NCBI GenBank assembly: GCA_039707465.1
Contig: CM077647.1
Span: 120,694,610 to 120,758,609 of the forward strand
From: Rhabdophis nuchalis
Lineage: Eukaryota; Chordata; Lepidosauria; Squamata; Natricidae
Direction: 5' to 3'
DNA: 64,000 nucleotides
Both the position numbers and the translations under genes were made by a program. The notes beneath the pieces were generated by a model. That model had not been told where the DNA came from. It was given only the letters and a program-made list of their open reading frames with translations, and did no database searches. Below, piece by piece: positions 60,192-64,000 of the stretch (the first letter of the stretch is position 1; every line of letters begins with the position of its first letter).

Positions 60192-60649
60192 TAGTGATAA
60201 TGGCTAATCTTTTTCTAAAGGCGTGCCAGAATTGTGTTTGCGTGCATATGCCCAGCCCCCCAATGGAATGTACCCCACCCACCTACGCACGCTACCACCA
60301 CGCATGTGTGCACTGCCTCCCACACGCATGCGTACATGTGCCCTGATGCATGGGGGTAAGTTTTCACCCTCCCCAGCTCCGGAGGCGTTCCTGAAGCCTG
60401 GGGAAGGCGAAAAACAGCCCAACAGCCCAACGGGAAGTTCGGAAATGAACTTCCTTTTGGCCCATTTGGCCTGCTTTTTATCCTCCCTAGAGTCTGGAAG
60501 CTTTCCTGAAGCCTGAGGAGGGTGAAAACAGCCTCCCCTGGCCCTTCGAAAGGCTAAAAATCTGCTGGCCGCCATGCATGTGTGCGCCAGAGCTAAGGGC
60601 TGCCGTGCCAGCAAATATGGGCCCATGCCCTAGGTTCGCCATCACGGTG
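60192..60649. mobile_element. hAT-like element, CAGTGATGG family (third copy)
   Basis: The left end tagtgataatggctaatctt and right end taggttcgccatcacgg match 1725-2170. Internal ccccagctccggaggcgttc and ctgaagcctggggaaggcga are family markers. No target duplication could be fixed, so the exact edges are approximate. Confidence 0.8.
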
Positions 60650-60849
60650 CTATACCTTTAAAATTGAACTATTTCTTTGCTTATTTAATTTGATTTATAT
60701 GGCTGCCCATCTTCCAAAGTGACTCTGTATAATAAAAAAATATTAAAATATCATTAAAATAACAAGTAATTAAAATAATTTAATAATAATAATAAAATTA
60801 GAAGAATGAAGAATGCCAATGAGCTATAAACACACCTTTGATAACATGT

Positions 60850-61035
60850 TTAATTTACTTATTTACATCCCATCTTTATTATTTTTAAAGATAACTCAAA
60901 GCAGCAGACATACACATTACTTCCTCCTAATTTCCCCACAACAACAACCCTGTGATGTAGTTTGGGATAAGAAAGAGCGACTGGCCCAAAGTCATCATGC
61001 TGGCTTTCATGCCTCAGGCCAAATTAGAACTCACA
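60850..61035 (-). mobile_element. MIR/CORE-SINE-like repeat, copy 2
   Basis: Contains ttccccacaacaacaaccct and gtgatgtagtttgggataag, then gcgactggcccaaagtcatc, atgctggctttcatgcctca. Better preserved than 55535-55660. Confidence 0.5.
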
Positions 61036-61360
61036 TTCTTTCCCATTTCCTCTGCCTAACAGAAACACTTTTAGAAAGGCTAGCAGAGTTGGGGCAGATT
61101 TAATCTTCAAAGGGCTAGTATTATCATTAATTTGTCACATTATAAAGGAGATGTGTGGCATAAAAAATAATAAAATAAATAAAAATGCTCCTCCTACTAA
61201 ACTGGATAGAGTGGGCAGTAACATTCAGAGAGGGCAACCCCTCAAATACCCTGGCCTCATGCCACAAAGATGGAATCCTACTGAGAACCAGTACAGGATG
61301 TTGCCTGGGCATACCAAGGTGCAATCATAATTGTTTGTGCCGCTCCTGCCTATTCTAAAC

Positions 61361-61439
61361 CATGAGTGTACAATTTTTTGGTTTCCTTAGGCTGCATTGA
61401 GTAAGAGGAATTATCTTGGGCTGTATATAAAATATACAA

Positions 61440-61478
<39 letters not shown>

Positions 61479-61570
61479 AGACATACGGTCAAAAGTTTAC
61501 AATCTTGTGGGCCCACATTACTAGCTGTGCAGGGCTGCATGTAGCCCATGGGCTGGGTTGGACACGCCTG
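61361..61570. mobile_element. hAT-like MITE, gtgtccaacctttt family, perfect TSD
   Basis: The 210-bp element has an exact 8-bp duplication ttctaaac at 61353-61360 and 61571-61578. Ends catgagtgtacaat and ggttggacacgcctg are inverted. An internal (GT)n run at 61442-61477 has expanded. Shares aggaattatcttgggctg-type sequence with 10574-10731. Confidence 0.9.
61442..61477. repeat. (GT)n microsatellite
   Basis: Pure gt repeat inside the MITE above. Confidence 0.97.
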
Positions 61571-61589
61571 TTCTAAACCAACTTCCAGA

Positions 61590-61860
61590 TGCTCTTTACA
61601 GGCAGCACCATATGGAATGCATGGTCATAATTCACCCAGGAAATCACCAAAGTGTCAATGATTATACACAGTGTCTCCTGATCCAGATAGGGGCACAACT
61701 AATACCCAACATGGAGTTGTGTAAAAATCTTCCTAGCCACAGCTACCCTGTGCACAGCTAAGTATCATCAGTATCACTTTATGTATAGATTGTATACATA
61801 CAATGCATCAATGATGATTTAGGAATAAAGTAAATGCTAGAATAGCAATATTTTGGCTCA
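61590..61860. other. Intergenic, possible old LINE piece
   Basis: The string gtgtaaaaatcttcctagcc with acagctaccctgtgcac has an L2-like feel on the minus strand but is too worn to call. Confidence 0.3.
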
Positions 61861-61879
61861 GCAGTGCACTGAGTCATGA

Positions 61880-62978
61880 GAAGTAAAGATTATTGGCTTG
61901 TTAAGTTAATGGCATTGACATGGAATCCTCAAAATATGGAACCAACATGGACAACGTGTAGTTTCAATGGAACTGCATCTACATGGAAGGAAATATGCAG
62001 TGGAGTCCCTCCAAGGCTCTGTTTTAGGCCCAGTATTCTTCAACATCTTCATCAATGATTTGGATGAGGGGATAAATGGGGAACTCATCAAATTTGCAGA
62101 CGACACCAAGCTGGCAGGAGTAGCCAACACTCCAGAAGATAGGCTTAAGATACAGAAAGATGTTGACAAACTTGAACATTGGGCACTATCTAATAAAATG
62201 AAATTCAATTGTGAAAAAAGTAAGGTTCTACATTTAGGCAAAAAAAACAAAATGCACAGGTACAGTATAGGTGGTACCTTGCTCAATAGTAGCAACTGTG
62301 AGAGGGATCTTGGAATCCTAGTGGACAACCATTTAAATATGAGCCAGCAGTGTGCAGCAGCTGCCAAAAAAGCCAACACAGTTCTAGGTTGCATAAACAG
62401 AGGGATAGAATCTAGATCACGTGAAGTGTTAATGCCACTGTATAGTGCCTTGGTAAGGCCACACTTGGAATACAGTTTTGGCATACAGTTTTGGTCGCCA
62501 CGATGTAGAAAAGACGTGGAGACTCTGGAAAGAGTGCAGAGAAGAGCAACCAAGATGATTAGGGGACTGGAGACTAAAACATATGAAGAAAGGTTGCAGG
62601 AGCTGGGTATGTCTAGTTTGATGAAGAGAAGGACCAGGGGAGACATGATAGCAGTGTTCCGATATCTCAGAGGGCACCACAAAGAAGAGGGAGTCAAACT
62701 ATTCTCCAAGGCACCTGGGGGCAGGACAAGAAGCAATGGGTGGAAACTAATCAAGGAGAGAAGCAACTTAGGACTAAGGAGAAATTTCCTGACAATCAGA
62801 ACAATTAACCTCTGGAACAGCTTGCCTCCAGAAGTTGTGAATGCCCCAACCCTGGAAATCTTTAAAAAGATGTTAGATAGCCATTTGTCTGAAATGGTAT
62901 AAGGTTCCTGCCCACGCAAGGGGTTGGACTAGAAGACCTACAAGGTCCCTTCCAACTCTGCTATTGTATTGTATTGTA
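61880..62978 (+). mobile_element. CR1 LINE, 5'-truncated, long RT C-terminal ORF
   Basis: The frame 61967-62902 encodes 311 residues: LQGSVLGPVFFNIFINDL, the catalytic FADDTKLAGVANTPEDR, MKFNCEKSKVLHLGKKN, CERDLGILVDNHLNMSQQC, ALVRPHLEYSFGIQFW, LERVQRRATKMIRGLE, TRGDMIAVFRYLRG and FLTIRTINLWNSLPPEVV. A frameshift near 62005-62015 separates it from the upstream GVP part of the same motif (GVPQGSVL). The 3' tail ends ttccaactctgctattgtat with tandem tattg, the CR1 terminal short repeat. It lacks the endonuclease, so it is a dead-on-arrival copy, but fairly young. Confidence 0.9.
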
Positions 62979-62979
62979 C

Positions 62980-64000
62980 ATTTTATTCTGTGACTATCCT
63001 GTCTCAAATTTAATTTAATTGTGGTAGGGGAGAGAAAGATAGAATCCAGATATAATTAGCGTGTTGCTGTATCTCTTTTTATGAATTTTGTTTATTTAAC
63101 ACATGTACTTACACTTGACTCAAAATGTCAAGGAGAAAAAGATAAACCATGTCCACATGCATTGAATTTGCAAACATTTTAGCTTAGTACATTGTATGGT
63201 GAGATTGTGCATATAGTTTATGGTCCAATAGGTCAAATTGGCTTAAGTAAATCACAGGGTTTTGCTGGAATGCTTTTAACCAGGTCAGAACATCCGTTCT
63301 GAAGTTGTCTGGCCCCAGGTGAGGTGAGAAAAAAAATGGAATAGGTTGAGAGGCGAATGGATAAAGAATGCAGAGTTAGCTCCATTAATACAAAAGTAAT
63401 TTCCTGTAAAATTTGCAAAGGCCTTACTTTGACCTATACCTGAATAATTAGAAGCACATTTTTCTTTACTCTATTAGCAGCCAAAGGTCATGCATTTCCT
63501 GAGAACTATTATCTTAGATTTTCAAAAGTAATTTTCAAATGACTGTACCCGGTTTTGCATTCAGGAATCATGACCATAAAAAAGATCTGCCATGGCTCAG
63601 TTCCGAGGTTGATCTCCTTCTCCCCCCCTACACAAACCATTCACTAAGTGATGCATGAAAAGAATTTTCAGTAGATTTTTCCTTGGCAAAAGTATTCATT
63701 TGTGTGGGTGACAATGAAGTAAATTCTTTGACAATTTCTGTAACCATCCCTAACCTTGCTTGGTCCAAAGAGAACAAGTGCTTCAAGTGTAAATCCTGTT
63801 CATTACTCTTGTCTGTAAATTGGGTAATTGCACATTATAAGTTTGACTTGGTGCCAGGTCTTTGTTATTATTAAATATTTTAAAGTGGTTAGTTTAACTT
63901 TTTGATTGAGAGCCACCCAAAGTTAGTAAAAGATGGATGATTATATAAAGGTTTTAAGCAGGCAGACAGAGCTGGTTTTTCCTATTAAAAGAAGGGTGGT
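62980..64000. other. Intergenic, nothing recognised
   Basis: AT-rich sequence to the window edge. A 20-mer aaatcctgttcattactctt (63790) also occurs at 51509, but the flanks do not align. No exon recognised. Confidence 0.5.

Noticed and set aside
61906..62919. 337-codon minus-strand open frame
   Set aside because: It is antisense to the CR1 reverse-transcriptase frame, which carries the FADDTKLAG catalytic block on the plus strand.
51509..63809. Shared 20-mer aaatcctgttcattactctt at 51509 and 63790
   Set aside because: The flanking sequences do not align beyond the 20-mer, so it is either chance or a very short repeat remnant.

Overview
The window is nuclear DNA of a vertebrate, most likely a squamate reptile and quite possibly a snake. 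Three things support this: an intron-containing, AT-rich sequence; one clear vertebrate developmental gene with GT-AG introns; and a repeat landscape of CR1, L2 and RTE/BovB-like LINEs, tRNA-derived SINEs of squamate type, many hAT-like miniature elements with 8-bp target duplications, and abundant tetranucleotide microsatellites. The species call is inference; the vertebrate call is secure.

Gene content. The only protein-coding host gene I can support is WNT9B on the + strand. Its last three coding exons are complete at 1178-1434, 3389-3654 and 5804-6280 and join in frame to give 332 residues, with all intron boundaries canonical. The first coding exon, carrying the signal peptide, lies left of the window. 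The 3'UTR runs from 6281, probably to a poly(A) signal at 6950 or 8160; the longer form would contain two transposon-derived segments. From about 8.2 kb to the right end I find no exon of another host gene. GOSR2, the usual right-hand neighbour of WNT9B in mammals, is not visible.

Layout. 1-8.2 kb: WNT9B, with hAT-like elements in its introns and a (TTCC)n tract just before its last exon. 8.2-16.4 kb: mostly unique AT-rich intergenic DNA with a few MITEs, including a perfect hairpin element at 13490-13624. 16.4-23.3 kb: a nested repeat complex. A tandemly duplicated RTE-like/CR1 composite with large (CTAC)n/(ATCT)n arrays has its second copy split by two L2 LINEs, one of which is inserted inside the other. 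23.3-47.6 kb: scattered CR1, L2, SINE and MITE copies, two strong palindromes (36.1 and 37.3 kb) and long microsatellites. 47.6-49.2 kb: a hAT-like element nested in another hAT-like element. 54.4-60.6 kb: decayed RTE-like and L2 LINEs; one old L2 is split by two hAT-like insertions only 2 bp apart (counting their duplications). 61.9-63.0 kb: a 5'-truncated CR1 with a long readable reverse-transcriptase C-terminal region.

I see no convincing undescribed gene system. The unusual content is structural: layered, datable transposon insertions with exact target-site duplications, long hairpins, and a microsatellite that recurs at the same internal junction of a MITE-derived segment at four loci. 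Family names for repeats are assigned from memory of consensus patterns without a database search.
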